DNA from: Nannochloris sp. 'desiccata'
Lineage: Eukaryota > Chlorophyta > Trebouxiophyceae > Chlorellales > Chlorellaceae
DNA length: 64,000 nucleotides
Assembly (NCBI GenBank): GCA_019044685.2
Contig: JAGTXX020000012.1
Span: 248,001 to 312,000, forward strand
Direction: 5' to 3'
The notes below the pieces were generated by a model. It made no database searches and was not told the DNA's origin. It saw nothing but the letters and a program-made list of their open reading frames with translations. A program made the position numbers and the translations under genes. Position 1 is the stretch's first letter. Each line of letters begins with the position of its first letter. Below, piece by piece: positions 10,910 to 22,750 of the stretch.

Positions 10910-11772
10910 ATGGCATCTCCTCCAGACTGCTATCTTATTGTCTTCAACGTCAGCAAAAAACACAACATAGGAACTCTCGTGAGGTAATTAAATGCATCAC
11001 AATTTTAACTTTGCCTCATTATTAGTTACTTTTAATGATTTAACTCAAATTTCTTAAATTCCGCCGCCTCCCTCCCCCGCTTCATAACAGGTGTGCCACT
11101 GCCTTCAACGTTAAAGAAGTCTGCTTAGTAGGCTCTCGTCAATTTAATACTTTTGGTAGTCATGGTAGTGAAGCCTACGTCGCATATAGACATTTCAATA
11201 CACTAGAAGAATGCTGTGAAGAATTAAAATCAAAACACGGTACGTAGTCATTTTTCCAATTTTTCCGACCATCGGTATTATTTTATTCCTTTATCCCAGT
11301 CCAATGAGTCTTACCAAAAGATTACCTATAAGTAAGTGCAGGTTGTGAAATCATCGGTGTAGAGATAACAGATACCGCTAAACCTGTCCACACCCACCCT
11401 TGGTATGGTCCAGTCGCCTTTATGTTAGGCAACGAGGGAACAGGACTAAATGACCGGCAAATGCGAGTCTGTGACAGTTTTGTTTACATCTCACAATATG
11501 GAGCAGGTACAGCTTCTTTAAACGTGGCAGTCGCTGCTTCTATAGTGTTACATCAGTATGCCATCTGGGCAGGGTATCAAGAGCGGAGTAGGCAGGGGTA
11601 TAAGTTTGATGTCGCAGAGAGGCCAGAGAAGAGGCCAACGGCACGAGGGATGGTACCATTGACGGAAGTTGAAAGGCAAGAGTTGAGGGCAAAGAGGGCT
11701 GGGGGAGATAAAAGTGGAAGTGATGGAGAGAACTTTTTAGATTTTAGTGGCCGTGGGTTGCCTAGCACGTAG
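10910..11772 (+). CDS. SpoU/TrmH family RNA 2'-O-ribose methyltransferase
   Basis: Three exons (10910-10983, 11091-11239, 11342-11772) join in frame to 217 aa. The SPOUT knot is recognisable: an N-terminal strand (YLIVFNVSKKHNIGTLVR), a middle PVAFMLGNEGTGL segment (the G-N-E-G-x-G-L motif 2) and YGAGTASLNVAVAASIVLHQYA (motif 3, S-L-N-V-A-x-A). These form the trefoil knot that binds S-adenosylmethionine. A basic C-terminal tail follows. The family methylates ribose 2'-OH in tRNA or rRNA. The substrate here cannot be told from sequence. There is no N-terminal substrate-binding domain, so it resembles compact TrmL/TrmH-like enzymes. Confidence 0.85.
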
Positions 11773-12005
11773 TGAGGAATGGAAAAAAGAATAGAGTGGG
11801 CAGTGGAGGGCACACCATCGAGGAGGGCGCCCACAGGGGAGATGAAATTTGATCTGATGAAGATTATTGAAATTCAGCTTCGTGATCATAAATGTTTAAG
11901 ACATCAAAATTCATAGATGGATCGCTAGTTGGGCGGCTTGATAACTAAGCTGGTTGTTGGTTTCTTAAGGGATAGATCAAATTATTATATTTGAAATTCA
12001 ATAAA

Positions 12006-13976
12006 ATGAGCACAGCAAACGCATTCTCCCTGCTGGATGGCGATGATAGTGGGTGGACCCAGACGTCTAAGGGCAAAAAGAAGTCAAAGAAGAAGACTTC
12101 CTCAGCTGTAGAACAGACCACCCAGGCGGAGGTACCAATTTCAAAAGATGATGCAAACGATGAAAACGGAGCGGCAGCAAGAGGGTTTCAGGTTGTGAAG
12201 CGGACTAAAAATCCAGCAAAGTCAAGCGGGGCCGTGGCTAATGGCAACGGCGCTGCCATGGATGGAGCAGCTTTGGAAAAAGTTGCAATGGAGACTAAAT
12301 CAGGTGAAGGAAGAACAATCCTTATAAATGAATGGCAGGCCAAGATACGATCGGATCAAGCATTCCGTACCGTGATCTTGAAATCCCAAGCTGTAGAACG
12401 CCTGATAGAGGGTATGACTACCATCTCCAGCCTTGATGCTGAGGCCATGCCGCTGGGTGAACTTCTCTCTTCAATAGCTCATCCCTCTACCCCATTTACC
12501 TTACCTCAAGCTGTAGCAGATCTCATAATCATGTGCGGGATCCTCTCCCCACAAGACCCTTTGGCTCCGAAGTCCCAAGCAGCTGCAGCTGGATCTGCTG
12601 CAGTGGCGGTGATCAAACAAGGCATCCCATTGACTGCACAAAACAATGGAGGCAGCAGCAGCAGTAACGGCATTTCTGCCTTGGAAACACTTCAAGCACG
12701 TCTTGAATCCTTAGAAATTGCGTTTGGCCGTGCTGTTACCAGTAAAGATCAAGCCCGTGTTGCTACACAACTATTTGAAGCGGCACGAGAAGGAGCAGAT
12801 CTGGGAAATCCCGACAGCGTGGCATCTGTCTTCCCTGCAGCAGCAGCTGCTTTAAGTTCTTTAGAATCCCTTCATTCTGCATTAACAGCTCGACATAAGA
12901 TGTTAACAGCGCAAGACGGTGCGAGTGTGGAAGAGCAGGCGGCAGCAGCACAGCATGCGCACAGCATGGAGGATGCCAGCTTAGCTACCAAAGAAGCAGA
13001 AGCTGATGCGCTTGTAGCAGATTTAGAGCAGAAACTTGCTGCGGCACGCGCTGCTGCACAAGAAATCAAAACCCGTCGTGCTGCAGCAAAGCAAATATTA
13101 CAACAAACAGTGGAAGGTCTCGCCCGGGGAGCTGCCGCCTCAGCTGCGTGCGCTGCGAAAATAACGTCTAGCCTTGAAACTGCACTTGAACAGGCTGATA
13201 AAGTTAACACAGTTCTTCATGTTGCGGTGAAGACCGTCTCTGCTTCTGCAGATGAAGGGAAAGAACTTTCCAAGAAATGGGTAGAGTCTGGCCTAGCAGG
13301 AAGATTCACCGCCACAACGGTACAGCAACTGGAAGCCTCTGTCAAGTATTTAAGAGAACTTGGAAGCAAAAGTGCGTTTTACCGGGAACGGTTAGATGCG
13401 TCTACTCGGCAAGGGGAGCAATTGACCATGCTGAAGGACACCACTGCACTGGTGGAACATAAAAAACAGCGGAAAAGTCTTGAGGGTCTTCTTTCAGACT
13501 CTGTTACTGCTGCTATCGCGGTAGAGAGGTCTACGCAAGCGACGGTAGAAGCCTGGCGTGCAAGACAAGGCCGCCTTCGCCGGCAAGGAGGTGCTGCTGC
13601 CATTCCTGCTGGTGCTGCTGAGAAAATTGAAGCGCTGGCGGCCGATGCAGTTCAAATCGGAGAAGATATTGCTGCTGGCAGGACTGTCCAAGCAGCTTTG
13701 CCTCCAAAGCCTCAACGTAATAACAGTAAAATTGCTGGATCTGCTTCAGAAATGAGTGGAAGGACATCTCCAGGGTCTTCTTCTGTGGCTATGACGGCAG
13801 CCAGCGGTGAGGACACGAGCTTGAGTATGAGCACGTCCTCAGAATTGGCAATTTTGGAGCAGCGATTGGCTGCTCTGGAGAAAGAGAACAAAAAGAAAGA
13901 TGCACAGATAGCTGCAATGATGGCAGCTGCGTCTGTAGATATCCCTAGCCCTGCGCCAATGCCTAAAAAGATGTAA
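12006..13976 (+). CDS. Ala-rich coiled-coil protein of unknown function, 656 aa
   Basis: The ATG at 12006 is chosen because the frame upstream has no earlier ATG. The N terminus (NAFSLLDGDDSGWTQ then a Lys-rich KGKKKSKKK patch) resembles the start of some ribosome- or RNA-associated proteins but is not diagnostic. Most of the rest is helical, rich in Ala, Glu and Gln, with predicted coiled coils around residues 230-480 and a last heptad-like segment near the C terminus (LAILEQRLAALEKENKKKD). No enzymatic motif was seen. The stop at 13976 overlaps a good splice donor (AT|GTAAGT). Splicing to an acceptor at 14090 would replace the end with a short basic tail closing near 14129. Confidence 0.7.
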   Translation: MSTANAFSLLDGDDSGWTQTSKGKKKSKKKTSSAVEQTTQAEVPISKDDANDENGAAARGFQVVKRTKNPAKSSGAVANGNGAAMDGAALEKVAMETKSGEGRTILINEWQAKIRSDQAFRTVILKSQAVERLIEGMTTISSLDAEAMPLGELLSSIAHPSTPFTLPQAVADLIIMCGILSPQDPLAPKSQAAAAGSAAVAVIKQGIPLTAQNNGGSSSSNGISALETLQARLESLEIAFGRAVTSKDQARVATQLFEAAREGADLGNPDSVASVFPAAAAALSSLESLHSALTARHKMLTAQDGASVEEQAAAAQHAHSMEDASLATKEAEADALVADLEQKLAAARAAAQEIKTRRAAAKQILQQTVEGLARGAAASAACAAKITSSLETALEQADKVNTVLHVAVKTVSASADEGKELSKKWVESGLAGRFTATTVQQLEASVKYLRELGSKSAFYRERLDASTRQGEQLTMLKDTTALVEHKKQRKSLEGLLSDSVTAAIAVERSTQATVEAWRARQGRLRRQGGAAAIPAGAAEKIEALAADAVQIGEDIAAGRTVQAALPPKPQRNNSKIAGSASEMSGRTSPGSSSVAMTAASGEDTSLSMSTSSELAILEQRLAALEKENKKKDAQIAAMMAAASVDIPSPAPMPKKM

Positions 13977-14214
13977 GTAGTGGTCTACTTTAGGTGCTGC
14001 TGCTGCTGCCTGTGGGCAAAAAGGGAAATGAGAAAATGTTCAATCATACAAACTTTTTATTTTACTGATATTTTCTATTTAATTCTAAAGGCATCGGAGG
14101 CGAGTGACCTCTTCACAGTGATGGGACCCGGTAAAAAAGAAAAGAAAACATGAAATATACTTGATTAGTACAACCTGACTAAAACAATACAAGACAAAAT
14201 AACTTGCTTCTGTT

Positions 14215-14581
14215 TCAGTTGAGAGTCGCTGCAAAAAAGATACAAAAGCGTTGAAGTTAAAGTATGAAGCACTTAAAATAAAGAGTAAGATGTAAAGAAA
14301 CGCAACTAACCTTGTGAGCCAGCCTTGGAAATTTGCGAGGGGACGTAACTTTCTCCTTTATCTTCCCATAGCGCTAGTGTACGAAAACAGGCGGTCTTAA
14401 GTAGTTTTGTCTTCATGGCGAGCTGGCTTCCCTTAAATGAAGAGGATAACCGTGAATCCGTAATGAATGCGTCTTGAGGATGCGTCTTGAGAGACAGAAG
14501 GGACAGAAGAGTTGTATTGTGCTGAGTGGACGGCATCCTTGAGGCCAGCAGCAATTGAAGCTTGAGGCAGCAGGCAGGCAT
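14215..14581 (-). CDS. Small unrecognised protein, possibly organelle-targeted, 94 aa
   Basis: Exon 1 is 14581-14311, with donor CAAG|GTTAGT. Exon 2 is 14228-14215 after TTTTTTGCAG, giving 94 aa ending in SQATLN. The N terminus is Leu/Cys/Ser-rich with basic residues and no acids, like a targeting peptide, followed by a short Lys/Ser-rich mature part. No family was recognised. It is head-to-head with SLBP, with only 119 bp between start codons. A second in-frame ATG lies at residue 16. Confidence 0.45.
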
Positions 14582-14700
14582 GTCAACAATTTTTGAACTT
14601 CAAGTTCACAGGCAAACACATTTTGCAGATTTATAATTAACAATTAGTTGTTTTGTGTTTTTGTTGACCTTGTTTGACAATTCTAGATAAGATATTCACG

Positions 14701-15625
14701 ATGGCTAGCAAACAGGTTGACGATTTTAGTTCCGAATTTGAGGTAGAAGATGCCCCCATCGGTAAGTAAATCTCACTTCAAGACAAAGTGCATGCTTCAA
14801 TGATATCTCCATGTATATTATAGTATATTGTTAACCTTAAACCAGCTTATTCTTCTCTTTTGCAGCTCCTGCTGGCTCATCTGAGGAGCGTGAGAGCGAT
14901 CCTCACCGCTTAGCACAGCGCCAGAAGCAGATAGATTTCGGTAAAAACACGTTAGGTTACCAGAGATACCTTGATGAAGTGCCCAGGTAAATCTGCGTGA
15001 AAGTAATGAACTCTCCCAAAACATAATTTTGAAATTTTGAAAATAACAACAACTTATTTTGGTTTTTGAACGCAGGGAGACTCGAGGTAAGCAGCATCCT
15101 AATACCCCTGACGTTTACCAGAAGACTAGCAAGCGTGCTTTCGACGGACAGGTAAAGAAATGGCGCCGCATGCTCCATACCTGGGATCTTCCTGGAGACG
15201 CTGAGCATACCGCTGCCCCCCAGACCGAGTCAAAAAACGGGGAGAACCAGCGTCAGCCCGCCGCCGGTCTGCCGCTGAAGATGTCCGCGATGCGCCCAAC
15301 CAACAACAACAACAAACGCTCTCATTCTTTCCTGGCAGCTCTCCTCTCCCCCACCATGGCACCTCCAGAGTCCAAAGTGCAGAAAAAGATCAACGCCAAC
15401 ACAGAAGGAGAACCCGTAGTCCAGGAGGAATCTCACCCCAGCCAGGCTCTCATGGCCAAGTGGAGAGACATGGTGACTGGAAAGAAGACGAACAACAGCG
15501 GGCCTCAAAACGACATCATCGAGATGATTGATGCTGCCGTCGGCTGCAGTGAAGAGGTTTCGTACAGTGAAGACGAAGATGAAGCAGTGCCCATGCAAGC
15601 AGAAGCCATGAATGTCGTTGTCTAG
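14701..15625 (+). CDS. SLBP: Histone stem-loop-binding protein (SLBP)
   Basis: Three exons (14701-14761, 14866-14986, 15076-15625) join in frame to 243 aa. Residues about 34-97 form the SLBP RNA-binding domain: [56 protein letters not shown]. The conserved Tyr, the TPD(V/N)xxK segment and the final W-RxxLHxWD helix are present. SLBP binds the conserved hairpin at the 3' end of replication-dependent histone mRNAs and directs their processing and translation. The C-terminal part (Asn/Gln-rich, then acidic) is lineage-specific. SLBP is known in animals, Chlamydomonas-type algae and protists, but land plants use polyadenylated histone mRNAs. Confidence 0.92.
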
Positions 15626-16142
15626 ACAGATACTTTAAACCTTTATATGTTCCTAGAAGACGAGGGGGGTTTCAATACCATTTGACTACAAAAAGTGATT
15701 GCAAAAAGAGAAAAATGAAACTTTTTGAAGACGGGGTCCGGAAGTTAATTTCCAACTCGTTCGAAGAAGGAACAGTTTTTCTCTTCGTCAATCTATTTTT
15801 GCCTTAATATATTTACATATGCACAGAGACAACCTTTCTATTTCACTATTCCTATCTTACAAGACACACAGCACGTCATTTTTCTCAATTTGAAATCAGC
15901 TGTCTAAACAAAACACACCCATGTAAAAATTCATTTTCAGTAAGTTGCTTCTCTCTTGGAGGAGCTCATTCTGTGAGATAAACGTAAAATTCAATGCACC
16001 CCGATGAAAAGTCGTATTCGTCTAAGAAACAGTGCTGAAATAGTTTGAGTACCAACCTTTTCTCAATACCTTTTCGGTATCAGAGCATGGTTTTTAGAAA
16101 TCAAATTTCAGTCCATCAAAAAAATTGATAGTATTCTATCTA

Positions 16143-17796
16143 TTAGTTATTGATATTTGTATTTCTGGTCTTGAGCGTTTCCTTTGCTTGTTTCAGCAAC
16201 TTGAAATTGATTTTTTTCTCAGTCTCAGTCATTCCAGGGCGAGGCCTTGCAGCTTTTTGCGCAGACACTTGATCGTCCAACGCCTTCTTAAACTTACGAT
16301 TCTTTTCAGCAGTGCGTTTGGCCTTTTGGGCTTCTTCGGCAGCAAACACAACCTCCAGAGCAGCAGCGGCAGCGAGCTCCTCTGCCTTTGCTTCCGCCTC
16401 GGCAGCACGAGCCATCTGCTGGAAATGTAGCTGTTCTGCAACTTCGGCAGCAGTATTTTGTGCGGCAGCTGCAGCTGCAGCTATCTTTTGTTTTTCCTTC
16501 TCGGCAGCCAGAGCCTCGTACTCCTTGGCTTGGCGCTCAATTACTTTTTCGTCCACCCAAATTTTGAAAGGAGGCCTTGTAGCAGCATCAGCAGCCTGTG
16601 CAGCTTGCACAGCGCGGACCTTTTCAAGCTGTGCCTGTCTTTCAGCTTCTTGACGTGCCAATTTCTCAATAGATTGAGCCATAAATTTGCGATCCAGCTC
16701 TTGTTCAGCAGCACGTGCTGCAGCTCTGGCACGCTGTGCTGCACGGTTTCCCTCGAAAACAGCTTCTAGTTCCTTACGAGCTGCAGCCCGAGCTGTAATT
16801 TCCCTTTCAGCAGCACGGCGAGATGTTTCTTTGTCTGTGTTTGCAGCATAGGCGTCTGCTGCTTGGCGTAATAAGCGAGCCATCTCTTGGCGATTGTGCA
16901 TTTGGTCCATCTGTAACTGGCGATCTCTCTGCATGAAAAAGAAAGATAGAAAGAAGAGAAAATGGGGATATCAAGCTCAATAAAATGCCATAATAAGAAT
17001 ATATAAAGCGATATTGTGTATTAGATTAATAAAAGACATAATTTAGAGGGGAAGTATGTACTTGTTGTGATGAAATTGAACTTACCGAAAGGGTTTTTGA
17101 GGCGCTTCGTCGGGCTTCTCTCTTGGCCACCTCTGCTTGTCGCCATACCCTGACTTCTTGTTGAACTCTCTGCAGCTCAAATCGCTTTGATTCACGCTCA
17201 CTCTGCAAAGGTGGAAAATAAAGAAGTCAAACTAATTAGTTCTAGTTATCTAAATAAGGATTTGAAAAAAAAATAAAAAAACAACGACGATGTCTTTCAC
17301 CTTTTGGCGTGCTACAGCTGCCTCTTGTTGCATCCTCAGTTCTTCTTTTGCTTTCTCCGCTCTGGTATGAGCTTCCAACGCCTTCTTTATATCTTCTTCT
17401 TGCTTCAAATGAGCAGCATAGCGAGCAAGTAAAGCCCACTCGTTTGTTGAAGAGCTGCTGCTCCTGCGCTGGGCAGAGCTACCGGTAGCTCCACCAGATT
17501 TCAGACGTTCCATAATTCGAGTCTCCAGTCTCATTACAGTATCAATATTCTGCATATTGAAGCAAGTAAAATCAAATTTAGTTCATTTTAAAGTCATGTT
17601 TCTCGAAAAATGAAGACGCCCTCCAAAATTAAATTGTCTACTTTTTTTTTTCACCAGGCCATCGTCCTACCTCAATAACTTGACCGCTTCGGATTAGAGA
17701 CAAAACCTCTTCTTCAATCGCTTTACCTGCCTCGGTAGGGTCAAGCTTCATATTTGTTTTCAGCTTTATAGTGATTCTTTGAACCAAATCCTCCAT
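16143..17796 (-). CDS. Long alpha-helical coiled-coil protein, 425 aa
   Basis: Four exons on the minus strand (17796-17671, 17549-17301, 17202-17086, 16928-16143) all join in phase 0. The short N-terminal segment (MEDLVQRITIKLKTN...) is followed by almost continuous Ala/Glu/Lys/Arg/Gln helix. The composition resembles trichohyalin/plectin-homology and ciliary coiled-coil proteins such as MNS1-like factors, but no diagnostic motif was found, so a flagellar role is only a guess. The C terminus is basic. It is divergent from the membrane protein gene at 18180, with 384 bp between starts. Confidence 0.7.
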
Positions 17797-18179
17797 GATT
17801 GCTTGTAAGAATGTTTTTCAAGAGCGGTGGGCAGGGAGATTTACAGGGTTTTCAAAAGAGATGTATCTGGGTGTATAACCTTCGCACCTAGTTAATTACT
17901 AATTAATAGACAACAGTCAAGGCTTTCATAGTGAACTTGAGGTCTCTAAGGGCAAGCGATGGTCGAACATAGGGAGCTCCAACCCACACAAGCTCCAAAA
18001 AATTCAAATTCTGCTTGGCTGGCTCCGAGTCGGCTTTGCCTCGAAGTGAAGTTTGACTTCTAGGCAAATCTCATGCTGAACCGTTTAATATATGTTTATT
18101 AAATTTCTAAATACTTTAAATGATATTAAACTCACATGGACCAGCCTGAGCATCTATAGCTTAGAGAGAAAGTCACACG

Positions 18180-19729
18180 ATGCAAGGCATCGAGATAGCA
18201 ATGCCAACAGTAATTGCAAAACATTTCCATTTCCGCAAGATTTTACAGGCAAGTATAGCAGCAGTATTATATTGTTGATAAGCCTATCGGCATTTAATCA
18301 CAAATTGCCAACCTTTTCGCAGGAAACGGATGTGGTTTGTGATAGCTTGATCCCCGGCGTCGATGATGCTGGTACCATTGCTATACTCATAGCAATTGGC
18401 TTTGTCGTGGGCTCAATTCTCACCGCCTTGATTTTTTTGATTCGACAACGGAAAGCTCGCCAAGTAGACCATGAGTTTAGAGAACGCTTTGGCAGTCCCC
18501 TAGCTGCCGTTGTGGGGAACGGCACAGGCACAGCCACGTCTCAGCAACAGCACGATGTCTCTCTTCTGCTGCACGCTGCGGCTGCTCCTGCATATCCAGA
18601 ACCCATGAATACCCTGTATATCCCTCAGAAACCTCCATTACTGCCTAAAACAATGGATACCCTCTCTAAGGCAGGTCCCTTGGGGTACTCGATCACCTCT
18701 CTGCGAGATTCTCTTTGCTTCTCTGAAGAACACCGCACTCAAGACAATCAAACTGAAGGTCCTAGGGAATCCGCTGTGTTTATTCCTGCGTACTTCGGAG
18801 CAGCACAGAGTTCTTCTGATACTCCTTCCTCTGGATCTGGCGCTCATATAAATAATACCAGAAGTACGATAGTTGGTGCTGCCAGTGGTCTGGATGCGTC
18901 TGCTACTGTTATTATTCGTGAAGAAGGTCCTCCTAACGCCTCCAACGTCTTTCGTTCCCCCTTTGCTCAGCGCAAGGAGAGTGCCCAAGAAAATAATGAA
19001 ATTGGAAAAGTTGAGCAAGTCGCACCTCCACCAGTATTTATTTCTCCCTCTAAAGGCCTTTCTAATATAGGACCATTAGCACGCTCTGTATCTAATTTAC
19101 AGATACCAAGTACAGTTAAAAGCTGCGCTAATGAAATCGCTTCTACTACGAATGCCACCAACAACAGTGGACCCGAGGTGCTGATAGCAGTTGACCCAGG
19201 AGTCGAAGAAAAGACAGAAGACGATATTACTAAGGCTAGTACTATTGCTGAGGAATATGAAAATCCCTTTGCTACAACATCTGCTGCTAAAGCTGCTCAT
19301 AAACATGCCCTCCTTGAGCTGGAAGCTGCTGCAAAGCAACCAGGGCTGTTCTTATCAACCAAGGCCGCCTGTGCCGACGGGCAAGGTACCAATGCTGCTC
19401 TGCCTGAAGTAGCAAACAGTTCTAGTAAGGCACGTAGTGGAAACTACAGTAAACCAGGGACAAAAGTGACGCCAAAGAGAAGCATGGATGGAATTGAAGA
19501 AGTAGCCCAAGTGTTGGAAAAAAGATTAGATACAGCAACTCTAGCAACTGCCTCCAATCTGAATTCTTCAGTTTGTGATGGTGGTGGTGATGCGGATGGT
19601 CGAATTATACCACATGAGCAAGGAGAGAAGGATAATAATAATAATAATATTGTGCATGTAGAGGGAAGCCTAAGGAAGAGTACAATGTCCGACAGGTCTG
19701 CTACTCCATGCAAAGAAAAAGCAGAATAA
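18180..19729 (+). CDS. Single-pass membrane protein with long Ser/Thr-rich tail, unknown function
   Basis: The preferred model has exon 1 at 18180-18248 and exon 2 at 18323-19729, joined across an unusual GC-AG intron (CAG|GCAAGT ... TTTTCGCAG), giving 491 aa. An unspliced frame from ATG 18092 is the alternative. A transmembrane helix (TIAILIAIGFVVGSILTALIFLI) near residues 42-64 is followed by a basic RQRKARQ stop-transfer. The remaining 400 residues are low in hydrophobicity and rich in Ser, Thr, Ala and Asn, probably cytosolic and disordered. A repeated NxFRSPFAQR/ENPFATT-type NPF-like element (ENPFATTS) could bind EH domains, but this is speculative. Confidence 0.6.
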
Positions 19730-19928
19730 TAAACTGATAAATTTTTAATTAATATTGCAAAGAACAACAGTTGAATCATCTTAAAGTGGTGTCTTGTATA
19801 TCTGATTAGTCAATCTCAGAGAATAATACAATAAATCTTGTTGTACCGTCATATAAAAGCTATTATCAACGCACTTGATTATTATTATTAAATAGCAGGA
19901 GCAAACCTCCTTTTCAAAAATTCATTTT

Positions 19929-22519
19929 TCATTGATATATAGTCTGAGCTAGTTGATTATATTTTTCTAGTGGAACTGCACTTCCATGGATACCCACAAA
20001 CTGCTTTATGCTCGTCCTCCCTAGTGGTATAGCCTGCAGTGTCCCTCCACCAGCGTGTACCACCTGAACAGCAACGTAATCACCCGCTTGAATTTGCACA
20101 AGTGGTGAACAAGCATCGTTCCCCCCGCTCGTAGCAAGTGTTTTAGTAATGTCAAAAGCATTTGCCTCTCTATCACTTCCTATTATAGTATATTCATAAG
20201 GTACAGAGCAGTCTTCAAACATCACTCGTTTAAATGTATCCGTCCTTCCAGTCAACTGATTTTTATTCTTTCTAGATTTTCCCTCAACGAGAACCAAATG
20301 CCGTCGACCAATTTCCTCGTTTGCTTTCTCATAGACTCCTTGTCTATACGTATCTATTAGTTCTGTTAATCTACGTATTTTGACCTCTTGAGGCACGCTG
20401 TCTATATAATTTCGAGCTGCGTGGGTCTTTTCCCTACGACTATAAGCAAATAAAAATGCCATGTCATAACAAACTTTCTTTAACAAGTCAACGCTTTCTT
20501 CATGCTCACTTTGACTTTCTTCACAAAATCCAGCAATCATATCTGTAGATAACGCCACGCCAGGTAATGTAGAACGAATATGCTCTACTAAAGAATCGTA
20601 CGCTTCTCTAGTATACCCTCTTTTCATTCTGTCCAGCACGGAGGAAGAACCACTTTGTGCCGGCATATGTAGTTGTTTACACACGTTATCTCGCGACCGC
20701 AGCACGCGCAGCACATCATCTGAAAATTCTTTTGGATGTGGACTGGTGAATCGAATTCGCATTTCGGAGTCAATGTCTGATACTTGGTCGAGCAGGTCCG
20801 CAAAAGTTGTGGCGCCCTGTCGCTGAGGGCGATAGACGCTTTGAAAACCCTTTGCATAGTGGACATCGAACGGATTTGATTCATTCCCATTAAGTAGAGT
20901 AGTAGCAGAAGTTGCGGTGTTGCTGTTAGTGGTACTAGTGTTTGTAGCGCTGAAGTCGGCGTAGGAGTTTACGTTTTGACCCAGGAGGGTGATCTCTTTA
21001 ACGCCTTGATCAGACAGCATCCGCACCTGAAAGAGAAATATAAAAAAATAGAAAATAGAGTTAATAAAGAGTTTAGTAGGGGTTGTAGATAATCTGCTAG
21101 GTAGTAATGATCCAATTAATGAGTTAAGAGAGAATACAGAGCATCAGAAAGACTAATCAACTGGTCACCGTGCTTTAAAAACACTCCCAGAATGAAATAA
21201 AAATTGTATCATCATACGCTCTAGAAATCTCGAAAATTAAAGAGTCAATGCACAGAAATGTCTGTATTTGATGCTTTATCTTGAACAGTTTAGAACTCTT
21301 ATATATGCTGCGCATCTCTAAAGAAATATTGTATGGATAGAAAAAAAGAACTATCCATAAAGAAACTTAAACGGCATTTCATTTTTTCCGTTTTTGTGCT
21401 TACCTCATCTAGTATAGACTGCATAGGTCGACTTCTTTCCCTTCCTCGAGTAAAAGGCACCACACAAAACGAGCACATATTATTGCAGCCTCTCATAATA
21501 GAAAGAAAGGCCGACTGAGCGCCTGCAGGGCGGACAGGTATAACATCAGCATACGTCTCATCGACACTTAATTGTACATTAATCGCTGCATTATAGGAAA
21601 AATTCGCATTACATTCTTCGCCCTCTTCTTGATCTTGATCTTTTTTCAAAGATTCTGCAGAAGAGGCAAAGGAGGCCGTGGTGGTGCTAGGCATTTTATT
21701 CTTGCTAATATCAATAATTTTCCTAATTTTCCTGGCTTTTTCACTAGAAACCCCTCCATCGACGACGTTAATAAGCCGCGGTAGGTCTCGATAGGCATCA
21801 GGACCAGCTACAAGATCAACAAGTCGATCAGATTCGAGTAATTTAATTTTAAGTCGCTCTGCCATGCACCCGAGCACACCAACCACTGGGCCAGCATTGG
21901 GGCTGGTGGTGGCGGCAGTGTTGTAAGATGTGGTAGAAACAGAGGCTCTAGCGGAGACTTCCATGTTGCCCGTTGCTCCAACACCAGCACCTCCAGCAAC
22001 AGCAGCAGCTTTTCTCTTTGCAGTGTTCTTTCTTTCTAGCTTCATATTTTTAAAATAGCCTAATCGTTGCCATATTTTAGATTCTGCATTATCCCGTATA
22101 GCACAGGTATTAAGAAGCACCACATCTGCTGTTTCAGCAGAGGAAGCGGCGGAATAGCCTGCATTTTGAAGTACTGAATTGACTACTTCAGAGTCTGACA
22201 TGTTCATCTGGCAGCCGTACGTCTCAATATAAAAGGAACCACCTTTCAGTTGAGTAGTGGTAGGGAGAGCAGCAGCAGGTGAGGTCGCTTTAAAGTGGGA
22301 TTGCTTGATGAAGTGGTTTAGGGTAAGGCCATCGTTAGGGATAGCAGTAGCGGAGGAGGAAGAGGAGGAGGACTTGGCGGTAACAGCCGGGGAGGACGAA
22401 GATGAATACCGAGAATCAGCAGGGATATTTACCAATTCTGCTCCATTCTGGGAAAGAACCCGGGTGTGGAATTTGACAGGCAATGCATAAAGCCCTCGAT
22501 GCTTCCCTAGAGCCAGCAT
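19929..22519 (-). CDS. CDK5RAP1: tRNA methylthiotransferase, MiaB/CDK5RAP1 type
   Basis: Exon 1 (22519-21404) and exon 2 (21026-19929) join in phase 0 to 737 aa. Residues about 93 onward ([34 protein letters not shown]) form the N-terminal MTTase cluster domain. CNNMCSFC supplies the radical-SAM CxxxCxxC cysteines just before the intron. LGQNVNSY and the C-terminal TRAM region ([11 protein letters not shown]...GDYVAVQV) complete the MiaB architecture. These enzymes add the 2-methylthio group to i6A37 in tRNAs of mitochondria, plastids or bacteria. The Arg/Ser/Phe-rich leader suggests an organelle. Two long low-complexity insertions (Ala/Thr-rich and Glu-rich) interrupt the MTTase domain. The second LINE lies about 230 bp upstream of its start codon. 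Confidence 0.92.
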
Positions 22520-22750
22520 CGTGGTGTCAAATCAAAGCCAGATGGCGAATTTTATATGATTATATTAAATTGTGACTAGGCGTAATGCCAATGCCATCTG
22601 GCATTCATTGGACTGCCAGCTTTCTCTAGAAATCATGAAATAAATTTTGGAAATGCCATGCATGCGAAAACGATGAGAACTTTTCAGAGAGTTGGCGGCT
22701 GAAAAAATTAAAGGAAATTTCGAAAATTCAAAACATGACTGGTTGTTTGA

